A stretch of 64,000 nt of DNA from Magnolia sinica (taxonomy: Eukaryota; Streptophyta; Magnoliopsida; Magnoliales; Magnoliaceae), in assembly GCF_029962835.1 (NCBI RefSeq), contig NC_080588.1:28691501-28755500 (forward strand), read 5' to 3'. Both the position numbers and the translations under genes were made by a program. The notes below the pieces were generated by a model. The model searched no databases. It was not told where the DNA came from and saw only the letters and a program-made list of their open reading frames with translations. Numbering within the stretch: the stretch's first letter is position 1; each line of letters starts with the position of its first letter. This document shows positions 24,801 through 34,200 of the stretch, piece by piece.

Positions 24801-25499
24801 TTGGAATATCCGAATAATACATGAAGGGAAATATCCCAAAATGAACATCTCAGTCAATTTACCTCCCTCTCTATAACATTGATTGTGGATTGTGTTCATG
24901 GAGCATTGACAAATGATTGCAGGCTTATGTGTTAGCATTGAAGTGCAAAATACAAGTTAGTAAACTAAAAATGAAGGAGCTTAAATTGTTGAACTGAGTG
25001 GTAACAAGACATCATGCAGGAGATTCTAAAGTGACGAAACTTCTTGTTAGTTATGTCTTAAGTTCATTTGAAGGGAAGTCATCTTTCATTATTGTGTAGG
25101 AACAAGTATTTGGATGAGATATAAAGGTAGGTCATACTCATCCCACTAATAAAGTAAAAAAACTCATCACACTATTTAGGGACTTGCTAGGCAATCAGTA
25201 ATTTTCTTATTTTTCATCTTTTTTGCAGTTCAATGTTGGATAGTATATTGGTGGCATAGAAATCCACTGGTTCAAACTTGGAAAAACTTTTGTCAGGAAT
25301 GCAGCACTGTAGATGAATCATAAGAGCGGGCTCTAGTTATAGATTCATTAAATCAGTTTGGTCCCACATAGCTTTAGCATGCTAAAATTAAAGATTCTTC
25401 GAAAAGAGTTGAGACTACTGAATTCCTTGAAGTAGGTTAAAATATGAAGGAATGATTGTTCTGACATCAAGGATTAAAATTCCTTGGAGTTTTGAACTT
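24801..25499. other. No gene recognised
   Basis: Single-copy-looking AT-rich sequence between minisatellite block 1 and the TATCGATA region. No coding frame was recognised. Confidence 0.5.
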
Positions 25500-26112
25500 C
25501 GATATTATCGATATATGCTCAATATATCGATATTAAATGCATATGTTAGTGTTGGTTGCTGGATAGTTTACAGATAAAGTCGATATTATTGAGCAAGGAT
25601 CGATATATCAAGTTTTGAATATTGATATTATCAAGGCATGCTCGATATATCGAGATTTAATGCAAATTTCACTATTCGTTACTGGACAGATTACAGGAAA
25701 ATTCGATATTATCGATCATATCTCGATAAATCGACATACATAGACTTCGATAATATGAAATTTTCATTGTTGTTGCTGGACAATTTACAGGCAAACTCGA
25801 TATTATCGATAACTGGTCGATATTATCGAAGATATATCGAGATCTTATGGCTTCGATAATATCAGTGATATATCGATATGTGTCTACATGAGCTTTTGCA
25901 ATTATCTTCATGGGCATAATCTATTAATCATCGATTATATCGACCAAGTCGCGATAATATTGATGACTTACAATCGATATAATCAACGATATATCGATAA
26001 TATTGACAGCCAAATGTTTCAAATTTAGAATATTTTTAGTTTTTTTTTTTTTTAAGAAATTTAGGTTGATTTTATGTTTGGATTATCGATAACCGGTCGA
26101 TATATCGAGAGA
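25500..26112. repeat. TATCGATA-rich imperfect repeat region
   Basis: The palindromic motif TATCGATA/CGATATATCG recurs dozens of times. A longer phrase, T(T/A)(A/G)CTGGA(C/T)A...TTACAGG...TCGATATTATCG, appears near 25555, 25680 and 25772, giving a loose period of roughly 90-125 bp. Poly(T) at 26039-26054 interrupts it and the motif resumes at 26085. Confidence 0.8.
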
Positions 26113-26647
26113 GGGTACTTTCTCGCTCTATGAGTTCTGGTTCTTTTGGCATATTTAGACTTCTTGCTACAAAATCACACCCGTCCTTGAGATCACCCAC
26201 AACACCCATCCTTTCCAAATCGCTTCTATAAGAAGGCACTGTTTCTTTCGTATTCTTAGTGCAATTCAGCACTGAGAGAACATTAGCACTAGTTAGACCA
26301 CCCGAAGATGAGAGTGACTTGAACTGAATGGCAACCGTCTTAATTGAACTTTCGAAATCTATGACCACCCCAATTTCATTACGATAAAAGGATTCATCAA
26401 TAAAAATCATGGAGGCTATATTCCCCATTCAACAAAATAAGACTAACCATTTGAGCTTTGGATCTGTGAAAACTGGACCCTTTTTCATGCATCCAAGATA
26501 AGTTAGAGGGTGAGAATGCTCCTTTGCTAGAAGTAATGAAATGCAATCTGACATTAGAATAAGCTGGAAAGGTAACCTTGTACAATTTGCCGAATTTCCT
26601 CGCCAGAGGCAGTCTAGGAGGGCAACTTGGTTATTTGAGCGGGGCAA
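26072..26647 (-). other. Unrecognised open frame with one internal stop
   Basis: One minus-strand frame is open from 26647 to 26072 except for a stop at 26429-26431, giving 72 and 118 codons. The residues look non-repetitive and of mixed composition (for example SYRSDLERMGVVGDL), unlike the low-complexity frames around it. The last codons run into the TATCGATA repeat and the first into the minisatellite. A gene or retro-copied exon fragment is possible. I do not recognise the family, and it may be chance. Confidence 0.3.
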
Positions 26648-26870
26648 GCATGAAATTCAGTGGGTCAAACTGAAAATTGAGCGGGGCAAGCATGAAATTC
26701 AGCAGGGTAAGCATGAAATTGAGCGAGGCAAACTAGAAATTCAGTGGGGGAAACATGAAATTGAGCGGGGCAAATTAGAAATTCAGCGGGGGAAACATGA
26801 AATTGAGTGGGGCAAACATGAAATTCAGCGGGGAAAACATGAATTTCAGCGGGCCAAACATGAATTCTTA
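26637..26870. repeat. 21-bp minisatellite, block 2
   Basis: About 11 units of the same 21-bp repeat in the same polarity, starting TTGAGCGGGGCAAGCATG. Confidence 0.93.
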
Positions 26871-27424
26871 ATGTTAACAAGGATCTTACAACTCAAGGCT
26901 TGAAAGGTTATATAAGCGATCACATAAGTCTTCGTACAAACTTGGTAAGCCTGTAAGTATCCTTATGGAAGCTATTTTGTTAGGGATTTACAAGCTACCT
27001 ATAAGTATCCATAGTTAAGCCTGTAAGCTATTTTGTAAGCTTGTAAGCATCCTTATGGAAGCCTGTAAGTATCCATAGGGATCTTACATTCATGTTACTA
27101 GCTATTTTGTTAGGAATTCATAAGCTACCTGTTTTGTTACGAATTTACAAACATGACATATGCTTTAGTTTATCGTCTCTTTACTCTGTACCAAGCAAAG
27201 GGGCAAACTAGAAAATGACTGATTATTGATTATATGGTTGAAATAACTATTTTAGAGTTGAAGATATCTGCTACTCCTATGCCATCTATCACTTGCAACT
27301 GCAACTGTAGCTATGGCATCATTTCGGGACTTGATTAAGTTAAAATCAAACAAATGCTAGGTTTAGGAAGGGTAGATAAAAAGCAGGATTGATCCAAGGT
27401 TAGAAGGACCCAATCTGTATCTTA
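26871..27424. repeat. Spacer with short imperfect repeats
   Basis: AAGCCTGTAAGTATCC, TATTTTGTTAGG(G/A)ATT and related phrases recur between about 26940 and 27150. A single minisatellite unit sits near 27195-27215. No gene was recognised. Confidence 0.6.
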
Positions 27425-28190
27425 AATTCCAAACATGAAATTCAGCGAGGCAAACATGAAATTGAGCCGGGCAAATATGAAATTGAGTGGGGCAAACATG
27501 AAATTGAGCGGTGTAAACATGAAATTCAACGGGGCAAACATGAAATTGAGCGGTGCAAACATAAAATTCAAAGGGTGCAAACATGAAATTGAGCGGGGCA
27601 AAGTGGAAATTGAGCGGGACAAACATGAAATTCAATGGGGCAAAGTGGAAATTGAGCAGGGCAAACATGAAATTCAACGAGGCAAAGTGGAAATTGAACG
27701 GGGCAAACTAGAAATTGAGTGGGGCAAACATGAAATTGAGCAGGGAAAATTAAAAATTGAGTGGGGCAAACATGAAATTGAGAGGGGCAAACTAGAAATT
27801 AAGCAGGGCAAACTAAAAATTGAGCGAGGCAAACTGAAAATTGAGCAGGGCAAACTAGAATTTGAGCGGGGCAAATTGAAAATTGAGTAAAGCAAACTGA
27901 AAATTGAGCAGAACAAACTAAAAATTGAGCGGGGCAAACTGGATATTCAGCCGGGCAATCTAGAAATTTAGCTGGGCAAATATGAAATTGAGCGGGGCAA
28001 ACATGAAATTTAGCGGGGCAAACTTGAATTTTAGTGGGGCAAACTTGAATTTCAACAGGGCAAATATGAAATTCAGCGGGGCAAACTGAAATTTGAGTAG
28101 GGAAAACTGGAAATTGAGCGGGAGAAACTAGAAAATCAGCGAAGCAAACAAGAAATTCAGCAGGGCAAACTAAAAATTGAGCGAGGCCTA
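27425..28190. repeat. 21-bp minisatellite, block 3 (longest)
   Basis: About 36 units. Because 21 is a multiple of three and five of the six frames of the unit lack stops, open frames of 100-151 codons overlap on both strands (27435-27890 plus, 27363-27677 minus, 27799-28236 minus). These are products of the repeat, not evidence of genes. Confidence 0.95.
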
Positions 28191-28199
28191 CATTGAATT

Positions 28200-28570
28200 T
28201 ATGTAGTATATCCATGCCGTCTATCCGTTTTTCCATCTAATTTAAGGGGTTGAGCCCCAAATTGAAGCATATCAAAAGATTAAGTGGATAATACCATAGG
28301 AAACAGTGGGGATAATGATTTCCATCGTTGAAACCATAGTAGGCCCAACAGTGATGTTTGTTTATTATCAAACCTATTCATAAGATCATACAGACATGGA
28401 TTAAGAGAAAACAAAATTATAAGCTTGATCCAAAACTTCTATGGCCCCTAAGAAATTTTCAACAGTCGAAGTTCAATTCAAAATCTTCATGTGCTGTGGT
28501 CCATTTGAACATGGGATATGTTTAGATTTTTGGGCTCAAGCAATGAAATTATCTGTTAAGGATAAAAGGT
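28200..28570. repeat. Dispersed core repeat, inverted arm A
   Basis: This segment is the reverse complement of about 29400-29770, with most blocks matching (for example CCTTAAATTAGATGGAAAAA and CCCCACTGTTTCC in the other arm). The two arms bracket minisatellite block 4. Confidence 0.8.
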
Positions 28571-28829
28571 GCGTTTGGTTGGTATACATCATCTATTTCT
28601 TGAATTTATGTTAATGGATTCTCGAGAAATTCAAAATTTTCTTATCATTAGAGTTCTAATTCAGGGTGTGTTTGGTTGCACCAAATATCATGATCTTTCA
28701 TGATTAATTAGCCTAATTTGGTGCAAGATATCATGAAATTTCATCATCTTTAGTATACTCATATCTACCACAAAACCCAAAAAATTAGCAAATTGCACCA
28801 CCTCAATGCATCCATTTTTTGCCACTAAA
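28571..28829. other. Short spacer
   Basis: Contains two GTGCGTTTGG/GTGTGTTTGGTTG sequences that resemble PIF-type MITE ends facing the same way. No element could be delimited. Confidence 0.4.
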
Positions 28830-29395
28830 AGCATGAAATTCAGCGGGGCAAACATGAAATTAAGCGGCATAAACATGAAATTGAGCGGGGCAAGCATGAA
28901 ATTCAACGGAGTAAACATGAAATTAAGCAAGGCAAACTAAAATTTGAGTGGGGCAAGCATGAAATTGAGTGGGGCAAACATGAAATTGAGTGGGGCAAAC
29001 TGAAATTTGAACGGGGCAAGCATGAATTAAGCGGGGCAAACTGAAATTTGAGCGGGGTAAGCATGAAATTCAGTTGGGCAAACATGAAATTGAATGAGGC
29101 AAGCATGAAATTCAGTGGGGAAAACATGAAATCGAGCGGGGCAAACTGAAATTTGAGCGGCGTAAGCATGAAATTGAGCGGGGCAAATATGAAATTGAGG
29201 GGGGCAAACTGAAATTTGAGCGGGGCAAGCATAAAATTCAGCAGGGCAAATATGAAATTGAGTAGTGTAAACTGAAAGTTGAGCGAGGCAAACATGAAAT
29301 TGAGCGGGGCAAACTGAAATTTGAGCGAGGCAAGCATAAAATTCAATAGTGTAGAACATCAGCGGGGCAAACTAGAAAATCAGCGGGGCAAACTT
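28830..29395. repeat. 21-bp minisatellite, block 4
   Basis: About 27 units with the same polarity as the other blocks. Units alternate between AAACATGAAATTGAG and AAACTGAAATTTGAG forms, suggesting a higher-order pair. Confidence 0.93.
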
Positions 29396-29993
29396 AATAG
29401 ATAATTTAATGGCTTGAGCCCAAAAATCTAAATGTATCCAATGTTCAAATAGACCACACCACGTGAAAATTTTAAATTAAACTTATATTGTTGATCATTT
29501 CTTAGGGGCCGCAGAAGTTTTGGATCAAGCTTATAATTGTGTTTTCTATTAATTCATGTCTGTATGATCTTATGAACAGGTTTGATAACAAACAAACATC
29601 ACTATTAGGCTTACTATGGTTTCAACGGTGGAAATCATTATCCCCACTGTTTCCCGTGGTATGATCCACTTGATCTTTTGATATGCTTCAATTTGGGGTT
29701 CAACCCCTTAAATTAGATGGAAAAATGGATGGATGGTGTGGATATACTACATACATTCAATGTGGGCCCAACTGAGTTTAAAATATGCCTGTGGTGCGTG
29801 CTTTCTTCACTGGACCGACCATTTTCAAAAGAAGACAAAATACTAATAAGGAAAGGGCTCCAAAAAATGGGTTTTTTTTTGTCTTTTTTACTGGAAATAG
29901 AGTGAGGAAAGGGGGTGAAAGAAACGACAGTGAAAGCAGCAGTGGAAAGGGCAGTAAAAGCAACACAGTGAGTAGGAAGGGTATTTTCGTCCT
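29396..29993. repeat. Dispersed core repeat, inverted arm B, with a tail
   Basis: 29400-29770 is the inverse of arm A. The tail (29790-29993, with TGTGGTGCGTGCTTTCTTCA and GGAAATAGAGTGAGGAAAGG) occurs again in direct orientation at 30915-31130. It ends in GGGTATTTTCGTC, directly against the first unit of minisatellite block 5. Confidence 0.8.
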
Positions 29994-30515
29994 GAAATTG
30001 AGCGGGGCAAACATGAAATTGAGCGGTGCAAACTGAAAATTGAGCGGGGCAAACTGCAAATTAGAGCGGGGCAAGCATGAAATTGAGCGGGGCAAACTTG
30101 AATTTTAGCGAGAAAACATGAAATTAAGTCAGGCAAGCATGAAATTAAGCGGGGCAAGCTTGAAATTAAGTGGGGCAAGCATGAAATTGAGCGGGATAAA
30201 CTTTAAATTGAGTGGGGCAAACATGAAATTAAGCTGGTCAAACTTCAAATTGAGCAGGGCAAGTATGAAATTGAGCAGGGCAAACATGAAATTGAGCGGG
30301 GTAAACATGAAATTAAGTGGGACAAACATAAAATTAAGCGGTGCAAAGTAAAAATTGAGTGGGGCAAACTGCAAATTTGAGCGGGGCAAGCATGAAATTT
30401 CAGCGAGGCAAACATGAAATTGAGAGGGGCAAACTTGAATTTCAACGAAAAAAACATGAAATTGAGCAGGGCAAACATGAAATTCAGTGGGGCAAGCATG
30501 AAATTTAGCGGGGCA
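29994..30515. repeat. 21-bp minisatellite, block 5
   Basis: About 25 units, same polarity. It begins immediately after GTATTTTCGTCC and ends before GGCCTATTATAATTTGGACGG. Long open frames on both strands (30118-30351, 30129-30590, 30245-30559) are repeat artefacts. Confidence 0.95.
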
Positions 30516-31240
30516 AACACGACTGTTTGGCCTATTATAATTTGGACGGTGGAAATCATTATCCCCGTTGTTTCCCATGGTATGATCCACTTAATCTTTT
30601 CATATGCTTCAATTTGAGGCTCAACCCCTTAAATTAGATGGAAAAACTGATGCACTACATACATTTGGGGCTCAACCCCTTCAATTAGGTGGAAATCATT
30701 ATCCCCACTGTTTCCCGTGGATATACTACATGCATTCAAGGTGGGTCCAACTGAGTTTACTCAATACGATAGGAGCGTATTGAGTAACTCGGTACACAAT
30801 CCAATTTCGCTTGCTACTGCCCACCCTATCGCATTGAGTAACTCGGTACACAATCCAATTTCGCTTGCTACGCCCCACAATCATGTTCATCCAACAACAA
30901 TATATTAAAATATACTTGTGGTGCATGCTTTCTTTACTAGAGCGACCATTTTGAGAAGATGACAAAATGCTGATGTATGGAGATGATGCAATACAATGCT
31001 TATAAGGAAGGGGCCCACAAAAAAATGGGTTTTTTTGACTTTCTCAGTGGAAATAGAGTGAGGAAAGGAAAAGGGTTGAAAGTGAAATAGTGAAAGCAAC
31101 GGGTTGGAAGAGGAGGGGTATTTTCGTCTGAAAAATGCCTGGCTGTACGTTGAAGTCTAAGTTGGTATGTTAAGTTTGTATTATTTCATAAAAACCATTG
31201 GATAAAAGGTGGGGTCCACAGTCGTAAATTTCTCTTTTTT
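30516..31240. repeat. Direct second copy of the core-plus-tail segment
   Basis: 30540-31130 repeats 29640-29993 in order, with an internal partial duplication near 30665-30745. It also has a doubled GAGTAACTCGGTACACAATCC terminal motif (30784 and 30837). From 31120 to 31240 it matches 22806-22925 inversely. Confidence 0.75.
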
Positions 31241-31900
31241 TGGCTCACGCTCTATGTTAATCTCACCAAATAGATGAATGGTGTGGATATAACACATAAA
31301 TCATGGTAGGCCCCACAAAACTTAGTGACGTCAACACGATATTGAAGTTGCTTGTGGCACGCTACACAATCCGCTTCCCATTCAAATATGACCGGGGATT
31401 CGGTACTACCCCCATCAAGATTTAGCTTAAGATAGTCAATCCTGTCTAGGGCGCTATGTGGGGTACACCGTGATGTATGTGTTTTATCCACACCATCCAT
31501 CCATTTTTCTATATTATTTTAGGAAATAATACCAAAAGCCAGGTAGATCTAAGGCTCATGTAGGTAACATCATAGGAAACAGTGGGAATTGGGTGCCTAC
31601 TGTTGAAAACTTCTTAGGGCTACAAAAGGATCTGATCAAGCTAAATTTTGTATTTTCTATTCATCTAGATCTGTGTGACCTTATGAAGAGGTTAGATGGC
31701 AAATAACCTCGCAGTGGACCTTAGGAAGGTTTTAACGGTAGTCATTCCATTCCCACCACTTTTTTTGGTGTGGTCGACTTGAACTTTGGATGTGCATATT
31801 TTTTTGGATCATGCTTTAGAATGATATAAAAAAGTTGATAGACAGTGTGGATGTAACACATAAATTCATGGTGAGTCCAGAAAAGTGTCACACGTTAAAA
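31241..31900. repeat. Dispersed core repeat copy
   Basis: 31420-31890 carries the standard blocks: TGATGTATGTGTTTTATCCA, CATAGGAAACAGTGGGAATT, TGTGTGACCTTATGAAGAGG and GGTGTGGTCGACTTGAAC. TIRs could not be delimited. Confidence 0.65.
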
Positions 31901-32958
31901 GTTGGCTTGTTTATTACGTAAACCAGAAAATCTTTGTCTGGGTGGGACAATATTGGATTTAAAAAATAAAAAATAAAAATTGCGAAGCCCTTTCTGGATT
32001 CACCATTCAGTTAGACCTCCTTCACCGAAAAATTTCTGCATAAAATAATGGAACACCGCTTAACATCGATGGCTTTCCAGATTCCGTATTAAGTGAAAAT
32101 TTTCAGCGTTAACAAACACGAATAATTAAAATAAAAATAAATTATATTTATAAAAGATAAACACTTATAACATAAAGAGAAATCATCAACGATCCAACAA
32201 TTGTGAAGTAGATTGTGAGGTCCTAAAGCTAAGGTTGTCCTTGGTCCAAAGACTTGGCGATAAATGATGATTACACTACAACTAAGCTAAAATCAGTCCA
32301 GCATATCAGTGTAGATGGACTCAATTACACTACACTTAAGTTAAAGTAGATCTAGCATAACAGTGTAGACAAACTAAATTACATTAAGAGCTAAGCTAAG
32401 AACTAAACTAAGATAAATGGTGTTGCATTATAGAGTTGTATTGGTAAGGCTTGAAGCTCTTCGATCTTCCTCTTATTTATAGAATTTTCAAACAGTTGTT
32501 GAAAAGAGATCTCCTCACATTTGTTGATATGTAAATAATTGTTTGGGCTTGTAAATCGTTGTGGCTTATCATGCAAAGTCATGTGTATCAATTGGTTGTT
32601 GTGGGTTGGCCATTAACTGTGAAGATTGACCAACTTGGCATGGTTCATGTTACATTACTTTACAACTCTTCGAGTGGTTTTGGTTGTAAGAGTCTCACAT
32701 GCATGATGATATGGTGCATTGGCCGAATTTGTTATTAACCATATTATCATATTTCAGTCGTGTTGCCCGTTATCGGCCATGAGGCTACCAAGGTGAGTAG
32801 CCGACTCTATCACATGAGCAAGATATGTGACATGGATCCCATAACAGTAATCAACTAGGCTTAATTCTTTTGGGCTAGTCATGACTTTACAAATCCCGAT
32901 CAAAGTCGCTTGTCAAAGTAGCCCAAAAGTTAATGTGTGGTATCATCTGTATTGCTAA
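31901..32958. other. No gene recognised; a small tandem duplication
   Basis: A unit of about 55 bp (ATTACACTACA...CAGCATA(T/A)CAGTGTAGA) is present twice at about 32270-32375. The rest shows no coding frame or repeat that I recognise. The last three bases (TAA, 32956-32958) are the target duplication of the next element. Confidence 0.5.
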
Positions 32959-33295
32959 GGGCGTGTTTGGATGGATGGATTGGAACGGATTATAAGGGAT
33001 AGATCGGTAAAATCCCAGGAGTACGAAGCTTGCATGTGTTTGAGCTGGTATATATCCAATAGACGCGCTGGATTTTGGTGGGATTCGGCTGCAAAGGGAG
33101 GGATCGCGAAATCCCTCTTGGAGACGCGATGCCTGGGATGCTGCCTGCATCGAGCCCATCCCACAGCTCTTCTCCCATCTAGTCGTACAGATCGATGGGA
33201 TGAAAGCTTTCAGCTCAACGTAGCTGCTCGAGATGGTGGGAGTGGAAATGTTGGTGCGAACAGGGATGTCTACAAATAAGGTGGTTTGGAACATT

Positions 33296-33849
33296 GGTGC
33301 TTGTCTTCGTCCTTGTGATGGTCGATTTTAGGTGAGCAACGACATTTGATTCAAACCCATTTCGGCCAAGGTACATCTCCCTCTTCTATGATTGAAGCAA
33401 CATATATTGATACTTTGTTTTCTTTGAATCGAAATATTATGTTGATTTCTGATGCGATGCTTTCCTAAGATCATAACTTCGTTGGTCCTACTTCAAATTT
33501 GAGATAGAAATTGGGGGTTTTGCTTCTTACAAGTTCTAATTCGTTGTTCCTTTGATTATCATGTCGAATGGATTTTTTCTTGCACAAATTTTGGGGGTTT
33601 GCTGTCTACAGATTGTGCATGGTACTTGAGATGGTTTCCATGACTTCATATAATTTTTCTTGAAATTTGGGGCTTTGCTATACATGAAGTGCATGATACT
33701 TGAGATGATTTCCACGACTTTATATAATTTTTTTGATAATTTATGTGTTTGTGGTTGAGAATTTTTGCATGGGACCCTAATCTAAATTATCTGGATTCTA
33801 TTGTTTATATCTGAAATATTGAAGGTTTTTAATCTACATGTGTAGAAAA
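33296..33849. other. PIF element interior, no gene recognised
   Basis: AT-rich sequence with loosely repeated TTTGGGG(G/C)TTTGCT and GATACTTGAGATG phrases (33515-33725). No coding frame was recognised. Confidence 0.45.
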
Positions 33850-34162
33850 ACAGAGATCTACCTTTGTGCATGAGAATTAGACTGTTGTTCAAGCTCCATT
33901 CATCGTGTGATTTCATTGTGGTCAGACATATAGATATTATTTCATCTCCTTCAAATTCATGACTCAATGTATTTGATTGGTGATGCCTTATTTGTAGAAT
34001 GGGTCTGGCCATTATAATCCAATTCGAATTGTTTCATTGTATTTTTTTCTTTTTCTTTTTCGAACCATAGAAGTGACTCAGTTACTGTTACACTTCCTAT
34101 TTGCTGGGCAAAACAAGTATTAGATCCATGTCTCAAGTGGCCAGAACATATATTAGATATTG

Positions 34163-34200
<38 letters not shown>

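Noticed and set aside
27435..27890. 151-codon plus-strand frame (and similar frames at 28903-29346 minus and 30129-30590 minus) as protein genes
   Set aside because: They consist entirely of the 21-bp minisatellite, which is open in five of six frames; overlapping frames on both strands show they are artefacts.
24255..30515. CRISPR-like array
   Set aside because: The repeats are contiguous without unique spacers, and the DNA is plant nuclear.
32959..33295. Separate small MITE at the left end of the PIF element
   Set aside because: No nearby right end with a matching TIR was found, whereas 47255 has a similar TIR and the same TAA; kept as the main alternative.
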